NCBI RefSeq assembly: GCF_040954645.1
Contig: NC_092809.1
Location: forward strand, 70,720,141 to 70,784,140
Source of the DNA: Diabrotica undecimpunctata
Lineage: Eukaryota > Arthropoda > Insecta > Coleoptera > Chrysomelidae
Reading direction: 5' to 3'
DNA: 64,000 nt
Shown in pieces: positions 1 through 12,400 of this stretch; the stretch's first letter is position 1; each line of letters begins with the position of its first letter. A model generated the notes under the pieces. It ran no database searches. It was not told the origin of the DNA and saw only the letters and a list, made by a program, of their open reading frames with translations. A program made the position numbers and the translations under genes.

Positions 1-600
1 TCCTCTACATTTCCCGCATTTCTGCATTTTAGAACCTTTGTATTGAGGTTTTCACTCACCTTCAGTCGAACATTAAGATCTTTCAGTTTTCTAACATCAT
101 ACTTGTTCATCGACTTACTTGTAACCTTCTTCATTCTGACTTTGAAATTACCTACAACTGGTACATGATCAGAATTTATGTCTGCCCCCGGGTATGTTTT
201 GACAGATGTACAGCCGTTCCTATACCTCTTATTTACTAGCATGTAATGAATTTGATTTCTTAGAATCCTTCCCACAGAATCCTGTGGAGATTTCTAGGTA
301 TACAATTTCCTTGGGTGTAGCTTAAAACCAGGTGTTTTTTATTACTAATTGATTTGCTTCCACAAAATCTCCAATGTATCTTCGCGATCATTCCCGTTGC
401 CTAGTCCAAATGGTCTACTGTCTTCTAAACCCCGATGGCCTGGAATCCATACCAGTGTTACATTGTTATGTTCTTCCCGTTTGTTGAGTTCTAGTAGTCA
501 TCCCTACACTAGTTAAAGTCCACATTAAGGCTTCTAAGAGCCCATATATCCTTTGACATGATACACATTACTTTTAAAGCGCCAGGTTAACAATAAACCG
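1..600 (-). mobile_element. RTE-like LINE remnant, endonuclease domain end
   Basis: Read on the minus strand in broken frames, this gives pieces of an apurinic-type endonuclease of the kind often annotated craniofacial development protein 2-like. Visible pieces include FGLGNGNDREDTLE and the late motif NKRYRNGCTSVKTYPGADI followed by SDHVPVVG. The aspartate and histidine of SDH are the usual catalytic end of the fold. Several frame changes and stops make it a dead fragment. It runs off the left window edge and sits in the IFT80 intron before the exon at 638. The family is inferred by eye; an R1 or Jockey endonuclease is less likely. Confidence 0.6.
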
Positions 601-637
601 TAAATAATTTCTATATAAATAAAGCATTATGTTTTAG

Positions 638-3355
638 ACATATGTTGGTGGTGGAAAAAACTACTGTTGGCATTTACAACTATCAAGGAAGGCTAATAGC
701 GTCTCCGAGATGGCCAAACATGAGACCTGATCATTTGAAAAATGCACTTATAACATTGTCATCCGATACATTAGCAGTTCGAGATTCAATCGATTCAAAA
801 AGTTAGTATTGCAATGTGTTTAATAATAAAATGAACGGTACTAATTTGTATAAAAATATTTATTTAAAGTTTACAATACAATATTCTATTATCAACTAAC
901 TCACTCATAAAAGCGGTTCATTTATATAACGAATACACTATTCTAGAATTATCTGGAGTTATTATCTAGAATTATCCACCTCTATTCTCGCTTGTATGGA
1001 CGCCTCGCTCTGTACGCCGGTCGATACCTTGAAGATTCTCGAACACGCATTATCATTCTAAGAGATCCAACCGTTATATGGGGCACGTCGAAATTAGCTT
1101 GTTCGTTACACTGCTCCCCTCTTAGATATAAGCGTTCCTATCAGCAACTCTATATGTAGGCCGAGGATGGCGGAATCTTCAAGACTCTCCAGCTCTGCAT
1201 AAACCCCTCAGCAAGAAATAACAGTCGACTGTCTTTGAAGGGCACAGGTTAATAATACAACAGACAGTAATTGGTACACTCGGAAGATCGCTGCAAGTAT
1301 GCTTGTGACAATCTTCTAATCCACATTTTCTAGTGCATGGTCTATATATGGTAAGGCCAAATTCTTAATGTCATATTTGCACAAGACTTTTTTCAAATTA
1401 TCTAACGAACGCCATATGTCCTCGTAGCTTGCCCTGCCTGTAAAAGACTTCTTGGTCACCATCTTCTAATCGCAGTATTATTCCAACTTACGGCTGCTGA
1501 CATTTCAACTCGTCCAAGCGACCAAACTACTTATTAAATACAAACGAGATTCCTTTAGTTATCTCGAGGTCTTGAGCAACACAGTGGGCTAAAGAGACGT
1601 TTTCTGGAACACTAAAAAGATCCTGTTGAAATTCTGTGATATTCTGTGTTGATTCCTTAAAGCTTCGTCGCCGGTCATTTTTGATCTCACGTTGAATCGT
1701 CCATACTTTTTTTGTTTCATTTGAGCCATCAAAAGATGCAAGACGATTTATATGAACAGTTTTTTGGTTTATCGTTCGGTAACTTCTTAATTCGGTATAT
1801 TACGTCATTTATTCTCTTTTTAATTTCATACGAATCTTCTCATTATCTTTGCAGTTTAGGAGACAAGCCTCGAAGACGTTGTGGATTATAAGACCAAACA
1901 AGATCACCTACTTCAAAACTTTCATTCTTGCATTGAGAATCATATTGATCTTTCATTCTGTCGCTGGCTATCTGGATGTGTTGTCGGGTAAGTTCATGAA
2001 TGTTGTTCACTCTTAACTTCAGGCGGTCGATATATTCCTCGCTTGCGATATGTCTTTCGGAAGGTCTGTAGCCAAACTCTAGGTCGCAGGGTAAACGAGC
2101 TTCACGACTTAACATCAGACAGATCGGAGTCTGCCCTGCAGTTTCATTCACGGCCGAGCGGTAGGCCATTAGGAATAAATGAATATGCTGTTCCCAATCT
2201 CTTTGATGTTCGGATAAAACTTTGGACAGGTGTTTATTGGAAGAGTTTTTTAACCAGTATCTCTGCAATGGTAGCAGCTTCCTGATTTGGTATCACATAG
2301 GCCTCAGTCCATTTCGTAAAATAATCCATAGCTACCAGGATATATTTATTATTTCCATCATCTGTTTATAGAAATAGACCTGCGATGTCGATTGCTACTC
2401 TTTTCATAGGACTACCAACATTATACTGTTTCATAGATTTTTACAAACTAGACCATTACTGGTCGTACACAGTTCACATTTCCATCACCATCTGCTTTAC
2501 AGTTCACCCAATAGAACCGTTCTCGAACCTTTAGCAGAGTCTTCGTAATACCAAAGTGTCCACCTAATGCACCGTCATGCAACTGATTCAATACTTCTGA
2601 CAATTTACTTTTAGATACAATCAACTGACAATATATACCTACAGGCAACAACGACTGTCAAATTACATACTAATAATAATCGCATACAAATAGAGCTAGG
2701 GTTAGACAACCCAATATCTCCTAATCTTTTTAATATTGTGCTGGAACATGTTTTAAGAATTTAGATTGGCTGACAAAGGGAATAAAAATAGATGGAGAAT
2801 ATTTAAACAACCTATGTTTCGCCGATGATATAGTCAAAATACCTAATTACTTAGGAATGGGAAGAGAGATGGTACAAGAACTAAGAGACATGGTACAGGA
2901 ACTCGTTAAAGCTACGGAAAATGTAGGTTTAAATAATAACATCCTGAAAACAAAAATATTGAAAAATTTGATACCCAACCAGAACATCAGTATTGGGAGG
3001 GGGGCAAGAAGTAGAACTTGTAGATAAATATAAATATCTAGGTCATCAAATTATGATTGGCAGGGATAATCAGACCCATGAACAAAAGAGAAGAATCAGT
3101 CTTGTGTGAGCAGCATATGGAAAACTGAGAGAAACTTTTAAAAGTGAGCTGCTCACATGCCTAAAGAGAAAAGTATTTGATTAATGCGTCCTCCCAGTGT
3201 TAACATACAGAGCAGAAATACGTACTAGTAATGCATTGATTAGTGATCAGTGTAGTAGTGTCTGAGACCTCGGAAGACTTGAAGAAGACATTGAAGAGGA
3301 TGTCGGAAGCTCGGGGGCAATGATAATCGACGCGGTTTAACCTGAAAGACATATA

Positions 3356-3428
<73 letters not shown>

Positions 3429-6400
3429 GCACACATTTATATTTATTTAATGTGATTAGACATTATTGTGACAAAGTAAAAAGTATGTCAGAAACAACTT
3501 AAATTTTAAAAATATTTATTTATTTCAGCGATTCATATAGTAGATTTATCAAATAACAGAACCTCGGCAGAATCTACCTCGATTCAACACTCCACGCCAA
3601 TTATGCAAATATCACTGGATCAATGGGGAGAAACATTGTCAAGAAATTTGGCAGTTCTAGATCGAACAAGAGATCTATTTTTGGTTAACGTAAGATCACA
3701 AAACAAGACTTTTACCAAATTGGGTAAGTTTTTACAAAACGTTAAAAGCAAGTAAGATGTATAGATAAACATAAGTAATTTGCAGGAAGAAAAATTGAAT
3801 CTTTTCAATTAAATGCCACTGACAATATAATGGCAGCTATTCAGGATACAAAACTGGTTATTTGGTATTGCCCAACTGCTTGCTTTAATCCCAAGCTATT
3901 GAGGTTATGTTCTTTTTACAATGACTCCTCTGAATTGGGCAGCAGTCCTAGAATAAATGATTTTGTTGGAAATATTGTTTCGGTGAGAAGAGCGGACGGA
4001 TCTCTTATTAATGTCCCGACATCTCCTTTTCCCAGTCTACTGCATAAGTAAGTTAGTTTATCGATTCAATAAAATTTTAATAACTTAATTAATTGTATCT
4101 CTAATTTATCTAATCGGTACGTTGCTAAGGTTTTCTCGCAGTTTATAATATCCCATTCTTGTCTTCCCACTTTTAATTATATGTAAAGGTGGAAGGACGA
4201 GCAGGGCCTTCATGACTACCGTCGGAGTGCCCGTGACAGCCACTGTGACTTCGAGACAAGCAAGTCTTTGGATCGTTTGAGAATTGCACTTTTGGATGCA
4301 CCTTTGGCCACCATACCACTGATGCATATGTAATTATACGTTTTACCACCATGTTATAAATCCAATATAACATGTCTGATTTTAAACCTAACATTTTTCC
4401 ATGAGTGCGTCTGACTGCCATTAATATAGTTACCGTTCTCTTGGTTACGTACTCGTTCTATCTGCTGATCCCAAGTAACCCTTGAGTTTAATGTTACCCC
4501 AAGGTACATTACTTTACTCACCAGATTCAGACATGTACCATTTAGCTTTAGAGGACCCAATCACTCTAAATTCGTACTTCTGGTTATTTTCATGACTTTC
4601 AACTTCTGCTAAGGTGACCAATTTATCCACATGAAGCAGAACATGATTGTCCATCAGTAATGTTGCGTATATCACACAGCTCCTCACCATGCATCCATCT
4701 TGTTTCGTCTATTCATTTTAGACGAATAGTCCCTGTGATTTCTTCGTAGGAGGTGTTTTCGAATGTACCCTCTATATCAAAAAATGCACCCAACATCACC
4801 TCTTGTTTTTCTAGAACATACACCACCCGCTGTACGAGATATTGCAGTGCCTGATGTACCGGACTGTCAACCGGCATCGGCCTCAGAGACTTAGTTTTTT
4901 CTTGTCCGGTTTTGAAAGGTTTGGATATAAAAGCCATTCTTGTTAGCCTCCATTCTATTGGTAAGTACCCCAGTGCTAAGCTAGCCTGCAGTATTTTACA
5001 TAATTTTTCTCCAGAAGCTAATTTCTCTTCTGTAGAAGTATTGGATAAATCCTAAGGGTTGATTGCCCATTTGATTTTATCCTGTTTCACCACTTCTTTT
5101 GCCATACGCCAATTTTCCCTAGAAACTTAAGTCAGGTTACCTGGTCCTATGCAAACTAAAAACTTGGGGTATTTTCACCATTTTGATTGTATTCACCTAA
5201 CTCCTTTTGGAGCGAGGGAATACTTATCTGAGGGTCCCTTGAGAAAACTTTTTGGAACCTTGACATTTCTGCATACTATTCTATCTCCTCGCAATATTGT
5301 CTCCGATTCTATTTTTGCTATTCTCAGTTCCTTATCATATTCAGGCACAGCTTTACGTTAATCGTCCCACTTGCCTGAACTTTTAGTGAAATTAAATTTT
5401 CGTCTGAGTTCTGTCCTTTGAAATTAGTGGTGGTCTCAGAAGTACCACTAGAGAAAACACAAGAATTTTGGAAACAAATATGTTTATTTTTAAACATAAT
5501 CTCCTTTCAGCTCTATACGCTTTTCCCGCGATGTTCAGTAAGTTCTATACCATTTTTATAATATGAACTGTCTTATTTTTCAAAGCAGCCATTAACTAAG
5601 GGCATCAATTCTTCACGGTTGGAAAACTTTTGACCATTGACCCAGTTTTCGACTTTGCGAACAGAAAATAATCCGAGGTGGCTACATCTGAATAGGAATT
5701 TTGGCCATTGCAAAAATGGATCTGGAAATGGTGAAACAACACTTAGCCAAATGCAACCATTTTTGCTTGTTTTTGATTAAACCTTGCAATCAGTTCGAAT
5801 AATACTCATCGTTAATAAGTTTGCTACGCTACTGATCGACGATTCTAACGCGTTCGATAAAGATCCCGATATTCTGACGTTCGAAGGAAGACTTCTAGCC
5901 GTCTAGAGGATTCGACTGGATTCTGGAAACGGTTCGAAAAGATAGGCAGAAATATAAAGAAATACAATTTAGGACAATTTAGATTTTAGGGTCAGTCGAT
6001 AAAGTAAATGTGTACTTTTAATTAAATAATTGTTATAAATTAATTGTATTTTTAGTGTTAATATTAGAAAACTGTAAATACTCGTAAATTAAAACAAACA
6101 TCTTCTAAATCTCTGCAGTATTTATATTTATTTAATGTAAAACAATGATTTATTAAAAACTGTTACTTTTTCTAGTAACACGCTATTTTTTCACCTCTCT
6201 AATATATTATTTTCAGATGTATATTGGACAATCGATGGACGGATGCGTTGAATCTATGTCGTTCAACAAACAATGAGACCACATGGGCATGTCTTGCTAT
6301 TCTTGCTGTTCAATCAAGTGCAAATACAATAGATATAGCAGAAGAGGCTTTTGCAAATATCAACCATTACGATAAAGTTTACTTTTTGCAACATATAAAG

Positions 6401-9400
6401 GTATTTATTAGTATGTAGTAGTAGGTATTTTAAAGTACATTTAGTAGCTAAAGTCAACAATCAATTATCATTGTCATATCCAAAATACTTAAATAGCGAA
6501 TATTCGCTTCCTTTCATCCTTAGTTGTTATGTCATCAAATGTTTCGCTTTATGCTAGATTTAAAGAAAGAAAATGTTACAGTGTTATCTGTACCAGACTG
6601 GCTCAAAAAGGGGTCAACTTTAAACCTAAACGGAAGGCACAAGGTACCCTCTCCTAAGCATTTTACATCAAACTTTCTTGAAATTCTAGTGCATGTAAAG
6701 TAAATCAATATTATTTGTGATTTTTTTTTTAAGTTTCCGCTTGTCTTAGGGTCCAAGATTCACATCCGTATGTCAGTATTGGGAATATTAGGTAGTTCAT
6801 CAACCTTATTTTTTTTTGAGTTCGTGAAATTTGAGAGTCCTTCCATATTTTAGTCATCTTTCCTATGGCGACTATTACTATATTACATATACGTTTTATT
6901 TATTCCTGTAGTTACCCTTTGTTTGTGATCAATGATCCCAGATATAAGTATGAGCTCACAATCCCAAACCAATCAATTGTGGTTATGTGTGGATGACTGC
7001 TATGTAGTCTATCCACTAAGTAAAAGAGCTAGGACAGTTCGAGCCCAAAAACGACGATTTGGTGGAGGCGCCCCATGTTATTCTTATGGAGCGTAACCAC
7101 CAAAATCTAAGGTACATTCTGGGCATTTTTGGCTCTTTTCAAAGTGGAGGCGCGACCCCTCGTCGCATCGCGACGTATGAGGTGTCAAACGAACGAGAAG
7201 GGGACGGGGAACACGTAGAGGGAAAAAACAAAGATGGCGGCATAGTCAAAACGACACTATAACGTATCTCCGGGTCTATTGGTTCGATTGCAACGTATGA
7301 GGTGTCAAACGAGCGGGAAGGAAACGGGTAACATGTAGAGAGAAAAAACAAAGATGGCGGTGTAGTCAAAACGGCACTGTAACGTATCTCCGGGTCTATT
7401 GGTCCAATTGCAACGTATGAAGCGTTAAACGAAAGGTTAGAGAATAATGTATACATTAAGATGAAAACATGAAACAAAATCAATGCCACAACGACACTAT
7501 AACGTATCTCCGGGTCTATTGGTCCGATTACAACGTATAAGGCGTCAAATGAAAGAGGAGGGGGTAACGAATACATTGAGATGAAAAACAAGCAACAAAA
7601 TCGATGCCAAAACGACACTATAATGTATCTCCGGGTCTATTGGTCCGATTGCAACGTATAAGGCGTCAATTGAAAGAGGAGGGGTAACGAATACATTGAG
7701 ATGAAAAACAAGCAACAAAATCGATGCCAAAATGACACTATAACGTATCTCGGGGTCTATTAACCCGATTATTACGTATGAGGTATCAAATGAATATAAC
7801 GTACAGCAGCGGCTATCGCTGGAAATAAAACGAATAGGAACGTTTACCATTCTTACACTATGACCAAACCAACATTCATCCACTCTATAATCTTCACAGT
7901 AACGCATGAAAAGTAACGAGCTGCATACTATATTTTATACATACTACATAAAACTGTTAGCAAGGACAGTCAAGCAACAAGTAATGCTTAAATGTAATAA
8001 GTAATGGGTAAATGTAATAAGTAATAAACTGCTGTTAGTATCTAAGCAAAGGAATGATAGTAAGTTAACGAATATAGAGCCATGCATAAAAATGAATAAA
8101 AGCATGCCATGAAAGGAACGTAGTCAATTCAGTTCAAACAAAAATTTGTTGAAAAACAAAAATTTATTCTTAACGGCAGTCACCAACGTGAAGGTACGAC
8201 TACACGACCGCCGGGAGATGTTATGTTAGTATGGGACAAACAGTTAGTATGAATGAAGTCATTTACATAATATGATAATTTATTTATTAATTATACTTAA
8301 CTTATTAAGACCAGCTCATGATTTAACATGGTTTAGAAGACATCTTTTATTGATGGACATCTTTTATGTATTGACATCGACACTTTGGTGTAAATTCATT
8401 AGTTACTATGTTGTATAGCGTTCAAATGAATTATTGGGGGTTAATAACTCTAGGTTATTTTTAAAAATAGGAAATTCTCCGACTCCTGTTTTGGGACAGG
8501 CTATCGAAAAACAAACTTAAAACTAAATCGACAGGAGTCGAATTTCCTATTTTTAAAAATAACCTAGAGTTATTAACCCCCAATAATTCATTTGAACGCT
8601 ATACAACATAGTAACTAATGAATTTACACCAAAGTGTCGATGTCTTAACATAAAAGATGTCCATCAATAAAAGATGTCTTCTAAACCATGTTAAATCATG
8701 AGCTGGTCTTAATAAGTTAAGTATAATTATTAAATAAATTATCATATTATGTAAATGACTTCATTCATACTAACTGTTTGTCCCATACTAACATAACCTC
8801 TCCCGGCGGTCGTGTAGTCGTACCTTCACGTTGGTGACTGCCGTTAAGAATAAATTTTTGTTTTTCAACAATTTTTTGTTTGAACTGAATTGACTACGTT
8901 CCTTTCATGGCATGCTTTTATTCATTTTTATGCATGGCTATATATTCGTGAACTTACTATCATTCCTTTGCTTAGATACTAACAGCAGTTTATTACTTAT
9001 TACATTTACCCATTACTTATTACATTTAAGCATTACTTGTTGCTTGACTGTCCTTGCTAACAGTTTTATGTAGTATGTATAAAATATAGTATGCAGCTCG
9101 TTACTTTTCATGCGTTACTGTGAAGATTATAGAGTGGATAAATGTTGGTTTGGTCATAGTGTAAGAATGGTAAACGTTCCTATTCGTTTTATTTCCAGCG
9201 ATAGCCGCTGCTGTACGTTATATTCATTTGATACCTCATACGTAATAATCGGGTTAATAGACCCCGAGATACGTTATAGTGTCATTTTGGCATCGATTTT
9301 GTTGCTTGTTTTTCATCTCAATGTATTCGTTACCCCTCCTCTTTCAATTGACGCCTTATACGTTGCAATCGGACCAATAGACCCGGAGATACGTTATAGT

Positions 9401-12400
9401 GTCGTTTTGGCATCGATTTTGTTGCTTGTTTTTCATCTCAATGTATTCGTTACCCCCTCCTCTTTCATTTGACGCCTTATACGTTGCAATCGGACCAATA
9501 GACCCATAGATACGTTATAGTGTCGTTGTGGCATTTATTTTGTTTCATGTTTTCATCTTGATGTATACATTATTCTCTAACCTTTCGTTTAACGCTTCAT
9601 ACGTTGCAATCGGACCAATAGACCCGGAGATACGTTACAGTGCCGTTTTGACTACACCGCCATCTTTGTTTTTTCTCTCTACATGTTACCCGTTTCCTCC
9701 CCGCTCGTTTGACACCTCATACGTTGCAATCGGACCAATAGACCCGGAGATACGTTATAGTGTCGTTTTGACTATGCCGCCATCTTTGTTTTTTCCCTCT
9801 ACGTGTTCCCCGTCCCCTTCCCGTTCGTTTGACACGTCATACGTCGCGATCTGACGAGGGGTTGCGCCTCCACTTCGAAAAGAGCCAAAAATGCCCAGAA
9901 TATACCATAGATTTTGGTGGTTACGCTCCATAAGAATAACATGGGGCGCCTCCACCAAATCGTCGTTTTTGGGCTCGAACTGTCCTAGCTCTTTTACTCC
10001 ACTATAATCATCAAACCGCAAATCAAATATTTGACTTTCGTTTTCAACCAGTCGTATGATATTCATTAACTCTTCTTGATTATTTGCAAGAAGGGCTGTG
10101 TCGTCTGCAAAACGTGAGTTGTTTATTTTTCGGCCATTTATTGAGATGCCCTTTTCCCATCCTTGTATTAAATAATTGTGGATACAGTATACATCCTTGT
10201 CTGACACCTTGTTCTGGATGGAATTCGTTTTGGGAGTGTTGTCTACTTCTTTTAGTGTCTGCCATAAGTGTTGCCAATTGACCCTGTCGACCGCTTTGGT
10301 AAATCCAGTTTGCTCTTATGGTATTTCTCTTTCTAGGAAAGTTTTCAGTCTCTCATTAATTATGTGTAGCCATGTTCTGCTGGCATGTGAGATAAGAGAG
10401 ATGGTTTTATAGTTGTCGCATTTATGGAAGCTGCCTTTTTTATGTATTGTCGTTATTGTAGATTTTATCCAGTCGTCAGACCATTGCTTGGAATGCCATA
10501 TTTTGTTACAGAGCAGGTGAAGCAATTTTATTCAGGTTTCTTTTGTAGCTTTGAGCATTTCTGCTGTTAACATATCTGGATCTGGTGCTTTGTTTACTAA
10601 GTTTACTGATCGCCAGTCTTATTTCATTCTCAAGTATGTTAGATTCTTCTTCGATTACTTCAGGAGTTTGGTAAATAAGTTCCTAGCGTTGATCGTCAAC
10701 ACGTCGAATAAAAGCACAATAAAAGACACAAAAAGCAAGTGATATCTCTGAGGAATCATAAGACCTTGATTTGTCGAATGTACATCAGGATGAGGAATTG
10801 TTCAATATCGTCTTTAATGTGAAACCATCCCTTTACACACAAACGTCGAATGAAATGTGTTCAATATGTGGAGAAATGGACGAGGATAACGAACTTTCTT
10901 ATCGCTGTGTACTATGTCCAATGTGGAACCACGCAAAATTTATAGGAACTGACACCGCTAAGGACTAAATCGCATTAATCATAAACCCTGATCATGTTTT
11001 TTATTAAAATATATTTTTATATAATATATATTTAAATATATAGTCTTGCACATACGCGCCCCATTATCCACCCAATGCGCACATTTACCCTGAGATTAGT
11101 AATCGTGTTTACAAATACATCTTGTTACTTTTATCGTAACATTTTACTGCATTTGTTTAGCAAACATAGACTATTATAATTATATTATAATTATATTATT
11201 TTAATTCACTAAATTCTTCTCTTTGGTTTAACATTTTAAGGTTAACAGTTACATGACATATTAAGGTTTTTTAACAATTTTGGCTTAGGTGCGCACCATT
11301 CTCCCACTCATCCCTAATCCTTTGTTTTTCTTTGTTCCATTGAATTTAGTTTTAGATCCGAATGTATCGGTTATTTTAAAAGTTGTAATTGTGCTTCCCA
11401 TACTTTAAGCTTTTCTAATAATCATATTACATACGGTATTGTTATCTTACTCGAATCATTTGACAAACAAGTCGTTCAGTATTTATTTTATTTCTGTACT
11501 TTTTAATTTTCTCTATTTTACAAATTTCGTATATTTAATTGCCAAATGCAATTATTTTTGCCAAAATAAACATTTACAGAATTACTTTTTGCATTAATGC
11601 ATGTTCTGTGAATGTAATTTTATAAAAATTTGTTTTCTCATTGGTCATACATTACAACATAATTGAGGTAAAACTACCTATTAACGGCCTATGCAAATTA
11701 TTAGTGATGTAAATCCGGCCTGATAAAAAAATTTAAATTCTTTCGTAAATACGTTTAAGTTGGTTAAACTTAATACTACTAATATAGTATAATTGGTTAG
11801 GTGACATGTTTTAGCTTTTGTTTTAGTCAGTTCGATTTAATCAAGCGACGCAATCAGTTTGAAAGCGGTCGTCAATCCTTAGTGTTTCAGATAAGCATTG
11901 AGAAATTTATTGGTTACAATATTTGTTCAAATTATAGGTTACAAATTTTTACAGAAAATATTTTTTCACTACTGGTGAACAGGAATCTCGTGAAACGGGC
12001 GGAGCTTCTCGGTGAAAGTATTCGGCCAGAAAAGGATGGAATTTACCTGAGCATTACACAGTGGCGCACCCGGGGGGGGGGGGGGGTTTGGGGGTTAAAA
12101 TCCCCCCCAAGGACCCTATTCCGTAATGTTACTTACACATTTTAAGGACTCAAAATGGAGGTTACATCATAAAAAAAAATTTGGTGACCAACCAAAAACC
12201 CCCCCCCCCCAGAGGCAAATTCTAGGTGCGCTACTGACATAACAATCATTGTACGGCTTGATAATCACTTGGTAGATATTAAAAATTTTACAATGTTATC
12301 AATATGTGTATGATCACAGTAATATTTGGTATTTTTAGTTTGATATCTGAAAAAATGAGTTTTAAATGAGGTATGATATACAGTGTTTCCCAAAAAATTG

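Larger units (their letters stand above)
7019..9998. mobile_element. Giant foldback (inverted-repeat) element, 2,980 bp
   Basis: The sequence from 7019 to about 8489 is repeated in inverse from about 8531 to 9998, with about 41 bp of spacer, so the whole unit is one hairpin. The arms differ by only a few percent. Termini are AGTAAAAGAGCTAGGACAG and its complement. Both sides carry CCACTA (7013-7018 and 9999-10004), a 6-bp target duplication, and removing the unit reconnects one RTE-like reverse transcriptase. It is therefore a discrete insertion. It encodes no recognisable transposase. The AG...CT ends plus 6-bp duplication match the Polinton rule rather than hAT or Tc1. The family is unassigned. 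Confidence 0.85.

Noticed and set aside
3200..3436. Tyr-Ile repeat proteins at the AT runs (also 63623-63861)
   Set aside because: Pure translation of (AT)n.
7162..7830. CRISPR-like or satellite array
   Set aside because: 120-bp repeats are contiguous without spacers and are part of an inserted element in a eukaryotic genome.
7139..7907. Open frames of 120-159 codons with repeated SYVAIGPIDPEIRYS-like units in the foldback arms
   Set aside because: They follow from a 120-bp tandem repeat (a multiple of three) with no stop in one frame; the mirror frame occurs in the other arm and the protein matches nothing I know.
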